A stretch of 64,000 nt of DNA from Apoda limacodes (GCA_946406115.1 OX291543.1:4528501-4592500); one strand, 5' to 3'; shown: positions 9,105 to 20,419, counted from the first letter of the stretch. The notes: generated from the sequence alone by a model not told the origin. Translations and numbers: made by a program.

Positions 9105-10121
9105 TTATTTGTTAATAATACCAGCTTCTTGCAACTCCTCTACGATAGATATTATTTCATTGTCTAATCCACTGTTTCCTGCATCACGAGAAGATATTAA
9201 AAGTTTTAGTCTTTCAACTAACTCATTAGGGTCATCCCAATACATATAATCAACATTTTTATTATATTTTTTTAAAATTGGTAACCCAGACCCTTGAGTA
9301 AGACTTTCGGTGCTTGTACATTGCTTAGATAACTTGAAAAGTGGTTTGATAATATTTAAGTACTTGCTTCCTTTATTACTTTTAATTGGTTTTTTAGGGT
9401 TGAAGTCACGCCTATGTGCATTTGTAATAGTTAAAATCTGTTTGTAACTGTTTAAGTCACTATTAGTGATTGTTTTTAAATCTGGTATTCTTTTAAATAA
9501 TAATTCCATTAGACCTTCAGTTTTTTTGTAAGGCTTTCCAGAAACTAAAATTGTATTTTCTGTTTGGACAATTCGAGAATTACCTATCATCAGTTTACCA
9601 CGTTCATTTCTAACACCAAATGGAATATCTTCCAATACTTTTACAGTTCCTTCTGAAGGTGGTGACCAATTATGTTGTGGACTTGAAATAGATTCAATTG
9701 TTTTGAATGAAGCGTCACTTGAAATGTTGGTTTCTTTATTATTTGTATCGCTCATACTTTCTGAATCATCTTCATAGATATCGTCTTCATAATCATCAAA
9801 GTTCTTAAGAGTTTTATCAACTTTTTCACACTGTTCATCGGAATCTATTTCATATTCACTTCCACCCTGAAGATCAAAATCAAATTCAGTTTTCATATAT
9901 TTTGCTTTTTTCCCTGGGATTACGTCTTCATTGTAATTAGGTTTGATATTTTGTGTTGCATTTCTTGATACCATTTTATGTAGTGGATCCGTTAAAGGTT
10001 TGAACACAGATTTAAGGACTTTATCATTTTCAGTTTGAATATTACGCAACTGCCTAACTTTTTTCTTAACAACGCTAGCTGATTTAATTATCTCTTTTTT
10101 GATATTTACTTGCGAATCCAT
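9105..10121 (-). CDS. Polinton-associated protein with DUF8207-like domain
   Basis: This is an intact 338-aa frame (ATG at 10119-10121). The N-terminal 40 residues are Lys-rich. An acidic, low-complexity middle (about residues 85-145, YEDDIYEDDSESMSD) is followed by a conserved C-terminal domain: IPFGVRNERGKLMIGN, then GKPYKKTEGLMELLFKRIPD, then ILTITNAHRRDF. This pattern is known from many arthropod and Polinton-like proteins and is, from memory, the domain labelled DUF8207; its function is unknown. A linker tail ends EELQEAGIINK. It lies just downstream of the packaging ATPase on the same strand. No counterpart is visible in copy 2 within the window. Confidence 0.75.
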   Translation of the reverse strand: MDSQVNIKKEIIKSASVVKKKVRQLRNIQTENDKVLKSVFKPLTDPLHKMVSRNATQNIKPNYNEDVIPGKKAKYMKTEFDFDLQGGSEYEIDSDEQCEKVDKTLKNFDDYEDDIYEDDSESMSDTNNKETNISSDASFKTIESISSPQHNWSPPSEGTVKVLEDIPFGVRNERGKLMIGNSRIVQTENTILVSGKPYKKTEGLMELLFKRIPDLKTITNSDLNSYKQILTITNAHRRDFNPKKPIKSNKGSKYLNIIKPLFKLSKQCTSTESLTQGSGLPILKKYNKNVDYMYWDDPNELVERLKLLISSRDAGNSGLDNEIISIVEELQEAGIINK

Positions 10122-10195
10122 TTTTCACAATAAGCTTTACCAATGTTATAGACAACAATAAACACATATCAGAGTTTTTGTCGTTTATAAGAGTT

Positions 10196-10882
10196 TTAAT
10201 CAAGAATGACAAAAGTATCAAACTTTTTTCTATAGCAACCTTTATTTTTTTCACAGTCTTTATTGATTACTATGAAATCATACGAAGTTTTCCAGATTTC
10301 CGAACACATATCACGAAATTGATTCCAATTCATATCTGTACTGACATGTTCATCATAAACATGTCGTAAATTAATGTCATCTTGTTTAAACAAAATTATA
10401 AGATTTGCATTATCTCTAATTAATTGTTTAGGTACTTTACTATATGTTTAATTCTAATAAAAGCAGTCTATACGCTTATGTCGCCCCATTGAGAAATAAT
10501 CACGAATGTTATTTTGATTTTCACAAGCAACATCGTCGAAAATAATTACTGAATCAGGTTTTGCACGATGAGGGCTTATAACGTCACTATTATCGTTATA
10601 TTTCATTAATTGTACTTCTGGAACCTCATTTAACACTTTTTCTAAAAATATATATTTTGGTTGGTAAAGCGTTTTGGAATATAAATATATATTTTTATAG
10701 CATAAACCATTTTCATGCAAAAGAAGTCCAACTATTAGGTTTGTTTTTCCACAGTTAGATGGTCCGCAAATCAAACATCGAATCGAATTAGGTAACAGTT
10801 TACCATGACGTGATATGCCTAGATCAGATTCAGAACATATTTTTTCTAAATGTAGCTTTAGTGGCTGCTTTACAAATTTCAT
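10196..10882 (-). pseudogene. A32/FtsK-like DNA-packaging ATPase with in-frame stops
   Basis: The frame starts at the ATG at 10880-10882. It shows a Walker A motif GPSNCGKT (10740-10763) and a Walker B-like SVIIFDDV, as in Polinton and adintovirus genome-packaging ATPases. After HKRIDCFY the frame meets TAG (10454-10456) and TAA (10448-10450). It then continues in the same frame through NANLIILFKQDD and VYDEHVSTDMNWNQF to a stop near 10196. The total length of about 228 codons is normal for the family, so the gene is full length apart from two nonsense codons. It is the outermost gene, about 260 bp from a repeat that may be the element terminus. Confidence 0.85.
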
Positions 10883-11139
10883 GATGTCTTGGTGAAAGAA
10901 GTTAATTATGCAATGAAATCTCTAATCGCTATGACTCCATATTTATATTAATTTGAGAGACATTGACACACAAGACTACCGAAAGATAAAAGAAAGGTAA
11001 GATTTTTATAATTGATTAATGAAATATTATTTGCCCGACAGTTGTTATAGGGTAAAACATTTTTCTACTAGAACAGAACAGAACGGTTTGTATATATTTG
11101 TAAGTTTATGTCTTCTTCTCTCGTAAAACGGAATGATGC
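10883..11139. other. Non-coding flank between the ATPase and the composite repeat
   Basis: AT-rich sequence with no credible ORF. It would contain the ATPase promoter (to the left). If the composite repeat is the element end, this is the subterminal region. Confidence 0.4.
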
Positions 11140-11345
11140 TCTCCAAAATACCTTGTTCATAGAGCTAGAAGAAGGTTGGTCGGTATGAAATACGTTAATC
11201 TATTTACATTCACCCAAATTGAAAACTTTACGTAATCAATTTCAAAATGTTTATTGGGCATTCTGGCTCACTTTCCGCAGCGCAGATGCACGTAATCAAT
11301 TCCAAAATGTTTATTGGGCATTCTAGCTCAATTGGAGCAGTGAAG
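11140..11345 (+). repeat. Composite repeat, possible Polinton right terminal repeat
   Basis: Two modules occur here: one unit containing ttcatagagctagaagaagg (about 11157-11176), then two copies of a unit containing aaaatgtttattgggcattc (about 11246 and 11304). Both modules recur in reverse orientation and matching order at 49519-50660. This copy lies about 260 bp outside the ATPase gene, where a terminal inverted repeat would be expected. Confidence 0.6.
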
Positions 11346-11811
11346 ATGCGACAGCAGACATCCTCCCGGACTTTTTTATTTTTAAACGGATGACGGATTT
11401 AAATTAAATCTTAATCTTAGTTATTATTAAGTATATTATTTACAGTTTCTATATAATCTACATGATTTTAAACAACAATACTATTTCCTTTATCTGCCTT
11501 TGTTACTATTAGATTATTATTATTTATTTTCTCTTACTAATTTAAGAATATTTTTATCAACTTTATTTTAAAAAGTAGAATCATAATTAGACATTGACCT
11601 CTTAATTTGATCTGCTACGATACTCTGGATGTTGTTATCTGTTTTACCGTAGACAATGGCCACTTCTGAATCTACTGTTAAAGCCTCGTGGTATTTTCGC
11701 TAACTTTGTCGGTAAATTATATTTTAGTCCCTTTTCTAGGAAATTGGTATCTTTATCTGTTAAACTTATATATATAGAATTTATATTAAAAAAACTACGC
11801 TCATGCTAAGC
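11346..11811. other. AT-rich spacer, nothing recognised
   Basis: Low-complexity AT-rich DNA without a coding frame or repeat that I can name. Confidence 0.4.
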
Positions 11812-12590
11812 TGACATCAAATATACAACTTTTAGCTGCATTTTTAAAGAGAGAAGCTGAAATTATTTCAGTGGTGGGTGTTACTAATTTGCGAGACTTG
11901 TATGATACTGTAAAACCTGTTAGGAAGTTTGATGAAAGACCTCGCCCTAATATTTACAATCGTCCTGCATTAACTACCACCACAGACACTATTAATATCT
12001 GAAATCAGCTCATAAACTTACAGAATGTCGCTTATTTAAAAGAGCAATGAGAAAAGACACGTAACAATATGTTAAATCAAAACGCCTTTGTTATTGTTGC
12101 CTAGTTAAAAAACATGACAGCTATGATTGTCCAGCTCTACTGTGTAATATATCTATAATGGTGTGATGACTGCGGTCTTGCACACCATTATTTATTGCAT
12201 TATAAAAACCAAACTCGAATGTACAAACTACAACTGAGGAACATACACAGGAGTCTTCGGCATTAGCTACGAGAGAGTCAGCGCACAGCGAGACCGTGGC
12301 ACACTCCCTCGTCATGGTTGAGAAGTAACCGGGTGGGTCCATCTCTCACTCTCACACTGCGTGCACCGACTTATCCTGCCCCCAAGGCCACAGTAAGGTT
12401 CCACAAAAGGTTATTCAAGTGAAACTACATGGACCTAAAGGTATGCTTATGCTTTGTTAGACGATGGTGCTTCTATTTCATTGATTGATAAAAACCTAGT
12501 TCAAGAGTTAGGTATCTCGGTCTGTAAATCTAGTTCTATTAAATTTACTGATGCCTTTGGTGTAGAAGTTTTATAGTCTGATGCAAAGTC
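11812..12590 (+). mobile_element. BEL/Pao-type gag-protease remnant
   Basis: Short frames read as the end of a retroelement Gag with a zinc knuckle (CYCCLVKKHDSYDC near 12090), a degraded linker, and then an aspartic-protease segment (DDGASISLIDKNLV near 12462-12503). The DxGAS motif followed by the LIDKNLVQELG pattern is typical of BEL/Pao proteases. Frameshifts and stops interrupt it repeatedly and no long terminal repeats are visible. It is a dead fragment downstream of the zinc-finger gene. Confidence 0.6.
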
Positions 12591-12599
12591 AAAGTCAAA

Positions 12600-13168
12600 G
12601 TCAAAATGGTTTACTCAAATAAGGATTTTACAATCACTTTTGAATCGTCAAAGTTATAAAATATTATTTTTTGAACCCTCCCACCTTCCCGCCGGTTCAC
12701 AATGTTGTTGATTTCTACCGAGAAGAATCCGGCAAGAAACTCGATAGTTACTCTTTTAAAAACACATAAATAAACTAAAATACAATTAATGTTTTAAATA
12801 AAAGATTTTTAGTCGTACAATTTTATGTTATTTCCATTTTAATTTGGTTTACCTATGCATCCTGTAATTGAGCATCATCAGTCCCAAGGATTTTTATCAT
12901 TTACATAGTCTGAAATATTGTAGTATGCCTTTTTACAAAGTACCTGCTTGATAAAAGATTTAAATTTACTTATTGATAAATTTTGAATTTTATTGGGAAC
13001 TTTGTTGTAAAAGTGTATACATTGCCCCATAAAAGAGTTACTTATTTTGTGTAGACGTGTATCATGCACCAACAGCTTATTTTTACTTCTAGTATTTACT
13101 TTGTGAACGTCACTTTTTTTGCTGAAACTATTGATATTTTTATGTACATATATGAAAATCTTTTGCAC
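12600..13168 (-). mobile_element. 3' end of a LINE (ORF2 C-terminus plus 3' UTR)
   Basis: The frame 12878-13168 encodes 96 aa with a non-LTR retrotransposon C-terminal signature: NSFMGQCIHFYNKVPNKIQ, LSISKFKSFIKQVLCKKAYY, ending NDKNPWD. Downstream on the - strand (12600-12877) is a 3' UTR containing a sequence common at such insect LINE ends (around aatcacttttgaatcgtc). It is 5'-truncated, as LINE copies often are. Confidence 0.65.
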
Positions 13169-14095
13169 CTAAAATATGTGGCTTTTAATACATAACACAT
13201 ATTCTGTGCAAATTTCAGGCTTTTGCCTACTTCGAGCTCTTTAAAGGTTTAGGATCCTCGGGTAGGGAAACAATCAGGGACTTTTATTAATAAACTATAG
13301 AGTATTTTAATCTCAATTTAAATAGGAAATATATAAATTTTATATAATGTTATTTAAAAATTAATCAATAATATTAAAAGATTTTCGTATAAAATTTTAT
13401 TAGTTATCCAAAAGAAAATCAAACAAAAAGTACATTATATTTATTTTTCTTAAGACCTAATGAGTCTATCATTATAAATGAATAACTTACATATATTACT
13501 TATTGACGTCTCAGAATACTACAGAAACAATGCAAATTACACTCGCCCTATAATTTCTATTGATATTTACATCTAACTGTTATATTTTTTTATTTAAACA
13601 TTGCAGAAGTCCGAGGTAAAGGTTTATGTTCTATAGAAACAATGTGTCAAAGGGGTCAATAATACATAAATACTATATCAACCTGTATTAAATGTGAATT
13701 AAAATTAAATATGTATTGTCGTTTCAGTATTCGCCTTACTAAAAGTTGGGATGGGAAATGAACGTACCTACAGACTTGGCAATACAGACATAAAAACATT
13801 TCTTATTTGTTTTGCGAATAGTTATTTCAAAAAGTTAGTTTGTAACTCAAATATATCAAGCAGATTAGTGTAATAACTTGTGAAAAGTGTTTTTTTATCA
13901 TCAACTTTTTTCGTGTCAATAGTTAAGCACGATTTTTTTGCACAAATCGTCATTTTTATTATTTTACGCGGGAGCGTAGTTTGCGTCGACGCACAGATTA
14001 CGTATGATGTAGTGTTGACGGCAAGTAACTGAAAACTCAGGTACTCGGATCGGCTCGTTTTGTGTGCCCGAACACGGTATCTAGAATGTATAAGT
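13169..14095. other. AT-rich intergenic DNA, nothing recognised
   Basis: No frame or named repeat stands out. A slightly GC-richer patch (13970-14060) precedes the small zinc-finger fragment. Confidence 0.4.
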
Positions 14096-14166
14096 CATCT
14101 TTGTGATAAACCTTACAAATGCGATATTTGTATTAAAAAATTTACCATCAGCGGGTTTCCTGACTA
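14083..14166 (+). pseudogene. Half zinc finger in reverse orientation to the main gene
   Basis: The + strand reads CDKPYKCDICIKKFTISG from about 14103, a linker plus half of a C2H2 finger, then a stop. The preceding sequence (cggtatctaga ... tcatcttt) is nearly repeated, in the same orientation, at about 14743-14772 beside the end of the main - strand finger array. This looks like a small duplication with inversion. Confidence 0.45.
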
Positions 14167-14759
14167 ATAATAAAAATATAAAAGCAAAAACTAAAAAATT
14201 AAGAGGGCTTTTTAGAATAGGCGCCATAGGCGCGGTTGGCTGCACATGCTCAGGAGGTAGAACAGTGGATGTTCTTTAAACAGAAGAAGCTGTGAACAGC
14301 TATTTAGTTTCTTGACATTTGGCGAACAAAACGGTTTCAATGGCTCTGTGATGCGATAGCTTTCTATGTTAAAAAACGGCGCGCACGGATGCCATTGCAG
14401 AGAAGGACGGATTCTATTTTGTACAGCCATATATATTTTAGCACCACAGTATACAATATTTGGAACATACTTTGAGGTTTTAACATGCATTACATGGCCA
14501 TGATATCTAAGGCTTACGTTCTATCTCAAAATAATGTGTCACTACAGGGGGTCATCGAAAGTGAAAATAAATTGTAGTAGGTACCGAATAAAAGTAAGAA
14601 CTCCCCAATTCGGGGTAATCACTTTAAGGTTGGTAACACCTAAATTACACAGACATAAAAGTGATAGCCGTATTAGCTGATTTACACACACATTGATAGG
14701 AAAATGGCTCGCAACACTCCGTTTGATGTTATTTCGAACTCGGTATCTAGACGTGTAAT

Positions 14760-14847
14760 TCATCTTTGGTTTATCACCTGTGTGTAGCCGCATGTGGACT
14801 GTTAAACTACCTTTAACAGTAAATTTCTTATTACAAAAAGCGCAACA
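14760..14847 (-). pseudogene. Remnant zinc finger beyond the stop codon of the array
   Basis: Immediately after the TGA at 14848-14850 the same frame encodes one more finger (CCAFCNKKFTVKGSL, then HMRLHTGDKP). It then runs into sequence without finger structure. The stop therefore looks like a nonsense change at the position where other fingers have Tyr. Confidence 0.6.
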
Positions 14848-16526
14848 TCAAGGTTTATCACCTGTGTGTTTCCGCATGTGGACTGTTAAACTACCTTTTA
14901 CAGTAAATTTCTTATAACAAATATTACAGCAGTAAGGTTTATCACCTGTGTGTTTCCGCATGTGGACTGTTAAATTGCCTTTTACAGTAAATTTCTTATT
15001 ACAAATATCGCAGCTGTAAGGTTTATCACCTGTGTGTTTCCGCATGTGGACTGTTAAGTTACCTTTTACATCAAATTTCTTATTACAAATATCGCAGCTG
15101 TAAGGTTTATCACCTGTGTGTTTTCGCATGTGGACTGTTAAATGATATTTTACAGTAAATTTCTTATTACAAATATAACAGCTGTAAGGTTTATCCCCTG
15201 TGTGTTGCCGCATGTGGACTGTTAAACTACCTTTTACAGTAAATTTCTTATAACAAATATTACAGCAGTAAGGTTTATCACCTGTGTGTTTCCGCATGTG
15301 GACTGTTAAATGACCTTTTACAGTAATTTCCTTTTTACATATCTGGCAGCTGTAAGGTGTATCCCCTGTGTGTCTCCGCATGTGGACTGTTAACTGACCT
15401 TTTACAGTAAATTCCTTTTTACATATCTGGCAGCTGTAAGGTTTATCCCCTGTGTTTTGCCGCATGTGGACTGTTAAACCACCTTTTACAGTAAATTTCT
15501 TATTACAAATATCGCAGCAGTAAGGTTTATCACCTGTGTGTTTTCGCAAGTGGACTGTTAAACCAGATTTTACAGTAAATTTCTTATTGCAAATATCGCA
15601 GCAGTAAGGTTTATCACCTGTGTGTCTTCGCAAGTGGACTGTTAAACCAGATTTTACAGTAAATTTCTTATTACAAATATAGCAATTGTATGGTTTATCA
15701 CCTGTGTGAATCCGCATGTGGACTTTTAAAGTACCGTTTTTATTAAATTTCTTATTACAAATATCGCAGTTGTAAGGATTATAACCTGTGTGTTTCCGCA
15801 TGTGGACTGTTAAGCTACCTTTTTCACTAAATTCCTTATTACAAATATTGCACCAGTAAGGTTTATCACCTGTGTGCATCCGCAAGTGTCTTGTCAAACG
15901 ACTGCTGATGGCAAATTTCTTATTACAAACATCGCAGCAGTAAGGTTTATCACCTGTGTGTTTTTGCAAGTGGACTGTTAACTTATCTTTTACGGTAAAT
16001 TTCTTATTACAAGTATCACAGCTGTAAGGTTTATCACCTGTGTGCATCCGCAAGTGTCTTGTCAAATGACTGCTGATGGCAAATTTCTTATTACAAACAT
16101 CGCAGCAGTAAGGTTTATCACCTGTGTGTTTTCGCAAGTGGACTGTTAAACCATATTTTACAGTAAATTTCTTATTACAAATATCGCAATTGTAAGGTTT
16201 ATCACCTGTGTGAATCCGCATGTGGACTTTTAAAGTACCGTTTTTATGGAATTTCTTATTACAAATATCGCAGCTGTAAGGTTTATCACCTACAAGTTTA
16301 CTTATTTGTGTCTTTAAGTGAGTATTTTGTTTAACCTTTTTTTTTTCAATTTTTGGGGGATTTAATTTAGAGTGTGTCCGCATATTATTGTGTTTCTTCA
16401 AACACCTACTATTCAAAAAATCACTGCAGCTATGTAGCTGCGCGTCGTCAGCACAAGCTGCCTCGGGAGCGTCGCAGCGCAGCTCCCTGTCAACACTTGT
16501 CGTCTGCGCGCACCCTGCCGCAACAT
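14848..16526 (-). CDS. C2H2 zinc-finger gene, last exon (17 fingers)
   Basis: This exon encodes at least 17 tandem C2H2 fingers of 28 residues with HTGDKPY linkers. It probably encodes a nuclear sequence-specific DNA-binding protein. An acceptor (ttttttttcttgttag) ends at 16527; the exon's first two bases AT complete a codon begun by the G that ends the exon at 19001-19118. The first 60 or so residues are acidic/Cys-containing (CAQTTSVDRELRCDAPEAA) followed by a basic linker. Finger 10 ends RQNTG, with Asn replacing the last zinc-binding His. Finger 7 follows a GYNPY linker. The array ends at a TGA (14848-14850). I reject coding upstream of 16526 in this frame as intronic. Confidence 0.8.
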
Positions 16527-16619
16527 CTAACAAGAAAAAAAATGCTTCATCAATTGATTTGATTCTTTTAATTAATGTGAGCCATTGGGGGAGGCCAAAA
16601 TTCACCCCTATTAAATTAA

Positions 16620-17789
16620 TTTGACATGTCCGTCAAATTTTGCCTTAAACTTTTCCTTGCTAAGTGCTTAAAAAATACAAAGTATTTTTAAAGGTATTAG
16701 CACTACCTAGAATATTTCAGCCTGATATAAATATATCATGAAATATTACTTTACTCTTACTTCTTAGAGCAGTAAGGCTATAAAACTATTCCACTAATAT
16801 TTTATTTTTTATTTTTAAAAGGAAATAACTTTACAAACAAGCTTTCATCAGATACTGATTATCGACCAAAGTACTTGTCAAGACAAATGAAATATGCCCG
16901 AAACTCTATGGGCGTCGTTCCGTTAAACAGATCCTAAGGCTACCTTTGGGCACCAGGTCTATGACACCATTATATTAAACTGTAAGTAAATCGAGGGGCA
17001 GTGTTGCTATTATACAGACACGAAATTTTGAAGACATGTTCTAGTAATAAATATCTAGGTCTGCAGTGTGTCAGTTTTCTATTTCAATTTCAATTTATTT
17101 TATTTAATCAGACATCATTCGGTCCATACACAATTTACCTTAATACTACACACAATATTTAATAACATCAAAAATAATTACTAACATTACATATACAAAA
17201 TTAGATAATTATATACTAAGAATAATAAAGAAAATAATTTTATTAATTGTTTGGTAGATTCACCAGGCCACGCCCATTATATGTAGCTTGGTGTACCTGC
17301 CAAAAACTGCGCTGTCCGGTCAATACATGTATATGACCAGCAGTCAGAAGTGTTACTTCTATATGACTTTGATATCACTCTTTTGTGTTATAAGATTTTC
17401 TTTTATCGCATTTTTGCTAGTTGGGACATACTCAATTACTAATATGAGCAATCATATCAAATCAGCAAAATGAGATATTTTGGTGGGAGTATGATAATCT
17501 GGTACATTTTGAGACGTGGCTGGAGTACGGTGTCCTGGAACATTTTCAGATGTGGTAGGACCCCAACCTCGCGCGGAGTCGCAGTGTCGAAAAGGCACGT
17601 GGCGCCCCGTGCACGCTCGCTCCTGCTCGCACCGGCTCTTACGGCAGCGCCGTCACGCGCCTCTCGACCGCGCTTGGCGACTCCGGAGTAATTATTTATG
17701 GTTATACCAATTACAATCGCATGTCAAAGTGACTAAAGTCCATTTATAATTAATGACACATTAGTCTGTGCCAAGCCGCCAGTGTGCGC
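16620..17789. other. Intronic DNA of the zinc-finger gene with a GC-rich patch
   Basis: No convincing gene. The GC-rich stretch at 17565-17690 yields overlapping frames on the + strand that look like compositional artefacts. The rest is AT-rich. Confidence 0.4.
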
Positions 17790-18050
17790 TGACCCTTATG
17801 CAGTACTTAACTTCGGGCCAAAGGTTGCTGATTTACAAGTCGGAGGTCCAACCCCAATACTACTATCATTTTCGAGGGTGTGAGGGGTGGAGGATTTTGG
17901 GCGGCACTTTTGATTCCGTAAAACATAGAGCCTAATTCTAAGGAATTACTGGAAATGATTCCTATGTCGATGCGGCAGAGAATTAATCCCAACTCAAGAC
18001 CCACATCCATGCCAAGGTTTTCTCTCTGCACGGATATAAATGCATTGTGC
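17790..18050 (+). mobile_element. Degenerate LINE fragment
   Basis: The segment around 17800-17850 reads like the LINE C-terminal region found at 19240-19320 (cagtact ... caaaggttg ... ttacaagtcg), with many substitutions. It is too decayed for a reading frame. Confidence 0.4.
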
Positions 18051-18129
18051 AGCTGTTTGCCAAATCGTTTTTATCACTACGCACTAGGCAGGAACAGTTG
18101 AAGAAAAAGGTTTAATTATATAACTTGAC

Positions 18130-18720
18130 ACCATCAAAAGGCATTTAGTTGTAAATGGCGTAAAATATCGAAGAGCTGTAAAGGAACCTCTCCTTTCTGA
18201 AACGCATATTGAAAAGAGGCTATATTGGACGTGCGAAAACAAAGACCGTGATTGGGATATCATTTTCTTCGATGAAGCTCCATTTTGGGCAGCCGGTTAC
18301 TCAACTCGAGCTTGGACTACGGCTGACAAGACTGCTGGTACGAAACGGGAAACACCATTAAAGGTGCATGTTGGTGATGCTAGTCAAAAAAGGCTTTCGA
18401 AAATTAGCACTTGTTTACTGGTACTTTGGATGTTCAGAAGATGACGAAAATTTACAAAAAAAGCATTATTGCAATCGGCTAAAACAGTGTTTTCACGCCA
18501 AAAAAAATTTGTGTATCCTGCAATAAGATAATGATCCTAAACACCGAAGTCTGCTTCCGCACGACTTGGAAAGCCAAATAAGTTATTAACGTGGTAGATT
18601 GGCCGTCACAGTCAATGCCAATCCAATTAAAAATTATTTAGACGAGGATGAGATGAGGACTTAAACTTAGGGCAAAAAATTTAGTAACCGTGTCGCTGAC
18701 GTCGGATTAATATTAAGGCT
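18130..18720 (+). pseudogene. Tc1-family transposase remnant
   Basis: Broken frames encode Tc1-like transposase blocks in the right order: DWDIIFFDEAPFW (DDE region), STRAWTT, a segment around 18360-18420 resembling GCFSQKGFRKL, KMTKIYKKS, a decayed form of the usual NDPKH block (18528-18545), and WPSQS (about 18600). Several frameshifts separate them, and no inverted repeats were identified. It lies in the 2.5-kb intron of the zinc-finger gene. Confidence 0.6.
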
Positions 18721-19000
18721 ATGGTATGCAAAAAAAAGGAAAAGCATGCCGTTTTGACTAGTGTACAAAGACATATTACGCAATTGAAGCATACAAAGAG
18801 ACACAGTTCCACGTACGATAGACGCTAGCACGAGGCCGCACGTTTAAAACCTTGATTTTCTCGGTTTTTTTGTCCCGTCCCATGGGCTACCTGTCTTAAT
18901 TGGCTTATTTAGACTATAGGAACACCTACAGAAAGTGGAATACTTCTCAAGAAAAAAAAGGTGTTTACTGTAAAAAAACTATACTAAGAATAGTACATAC

Positions 19001-19118
19001 CAATATCTGAGCTCAATGAACTCATCTCAAATCCAGACAGCTGAATCGCCTCCGGACCTATCGTCATCTCCTCCTTGATGACGTGGCCTAGGTAAAGTTC
19101 CTTTCTGTCTCGCTCCAT
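19001..19118 (-). CDS. C2H2 zinc-finger gene, internal exon
   Basis: On the - strand an acceptor (gatcaacag) precedes 19118, and a perfect donor GTATGT follows 19001. The 118-nt exon encodes about 39 residues beginning MERDRKELYLGHVIKEEMTI and ending SSLSSDI, then one extra G. Phase 0 at its start fits the exon at 32675-32905, and phase 1 at its end fits the zinc-finger exon at 16526. The acidic, Lys-Glu-Glu-containing sequence is typical of linkers upstream of finger arrays in insect genes. Exon identity is inferred from splice sites, frame and codon composition. Confidence 0.6.
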
Positions 19119-19156
19119 CTGTTGATCAATAACTTTCATTATTATCAAGTGATTTT

Positions 19157-19832
19157 GTGGATGACACCAATCATAACAAAAAACCGTCCATTTGCGACAT
19201 CAGTTTTTCCCGAAGTTGGTATTATATAGAATATAGAATAGGTGTACTCAACCGACCGAAGCAGTACTTCACGTCGAGGCAAAGGTTGAGGCTTTACAAG
19301 TCGCAAGTTCGGCCTCATATGGAGTACTGCTGCCATCTCTGGGCGGGTGCACCCTGATACCAGCTTCACCCTTTTGACTTGGTTCAACGACGGGCTTTTT
19401 AAATAGTCGACGATCCCAAACTCACTTGCCGTATCGAGCCCTTAAGTCTGAGGAGAGACTTTAACTCCCTATGTGTGTTCTACCGCTTGTATAATGGGAT
19501 GTGTTCTGAGGAATTGTTCGAAATGATGCCCACGGCTACTTTCATTTCAATTCATCCTCACACTTCAGAACCGAAATGGTCACGTACAGTGCGGTTTCAG
19601 AGAAACTTCCTCCCGCGAACGCTTGGGTTGTGGAATGAACTCCCTGCCAAGGTGTTCTCTGAGGACAACAGTATGGGGTTCTTCAAGAAAGAAGTTAGAT
19701 TTTTGAAAGGTCGGCAACACGCGAGTGATACCCCTGGTGTTGCAAGCGTCCATAGGCTACGGTGATCGCTTACCATCAGGCAGACCGTAAGCTTGTTTGC
19801 CACCTTAGTGGAATAAAAAAAAAAAAAAAAAG
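19157..19832 (+). mobile_element. LINE 3' end with poly(A) tail
   Basis: Frames encode a non-LTR reverse transcriptase C-terminus: GVLNRPKQYFTSRQRLRLYK, RPHMEYCCHLWAGAP, VFYRLYNGMCSEELFEM and FLPRTLGLWNELPAKVF. A stop after WAGAP and a frameshift near 19400 break it. A short 3' UTR follows (cgcttaccatcaggcagacc) and then an A run at 19815-19832, marking the true 3' end. The same 3' UTR type appears in reverse at about 41440-41500. It is a 5'-truncated insertion in the zinc-finger gene intron. Confidence 0.7.
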
Positions 19833-19869
19833 ATATATATTGTAAATAAATATATAAATAAATATAAAA

Positions 19870-20150
19870 ATATAAATCTACCTCAAACTTGCGACGGATG
19901 TGGAGAAAGTGATTTTAAACTTAACCACGCACTTAACTGCAAAAAATGTGGTCTAATAACACAAAGTCATAATCGTCATAGAGATGATTGCTAACATTGG
20001 GCTGAATTAGCCTGGGGATCTTGTACAAAAGAACTTATATTGCGTGATGCAAATACAAGTCAACCAGCATTGATAAGCGACATATTATTAAATGGTGTTT
20101 GGGAACCTGCAAGGATTGCGTACTTTGACGTTCGCATAGTGGTTGCGCTC
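19870..20150 (+). mobile_element. Retroelement reverse-transcriptase tail fragment
   Basis: The frame reads [20 protein letters not shown], then [12 protein letters not shown] and [10 protein letters not shown]. This matches the Cys/His motif downstream of the reverse transcriptase in some non-LTR elements (CDGCG ... HAL.C ... RHN..RD). One stop follows RDDC. No ends are identified. Confidence 0.5.
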
Positions 20151-20419
20151 CTAATGAGGTGAGTGGAGTCATCTAGGTGCATCACATGTATTTGAAGTCT
20201 CATAGACTTCTGCTAGTGGCTAGTGCTTCATTTGTGAGAAAATGAGTTGCTGTTCGCCATCTTAACTCATAAACGACGCCGCCGTTACTCGCATTTATAA
20301 AATTCGCAAAACTATATTTTCCGCATCAGTTTGATATATAGCATACATACGTCGCCTAATTATATACCTACGCAAGTGTTTGACATATAATACCTACATA
20401 CCGCAACCGAATAGTGCTG

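Noticed and set aside
14212..14490. 92-aa - strand frame ending RLWRLF
   Set aside because: No motif or codon signature convinced me; possibly decayed retroelement sequence, but I cannot support a name.
16527..16605. N-terminal extension of the zinc-finger ORF beginning MNFGLPQW
   Set aside because: A strong acceptor (ttttttttcttgttag) ends at 16527 and its phase fits the upstream exon, so this stretch is better read as intron.
17470..17749. Overlapping + strand frames in GC-rich DNA
   Set aside because: Two frames over the same bases with Arg/Ala/Pro-rich content are expected from GC-rich sequence; no splice context or motif supports them.
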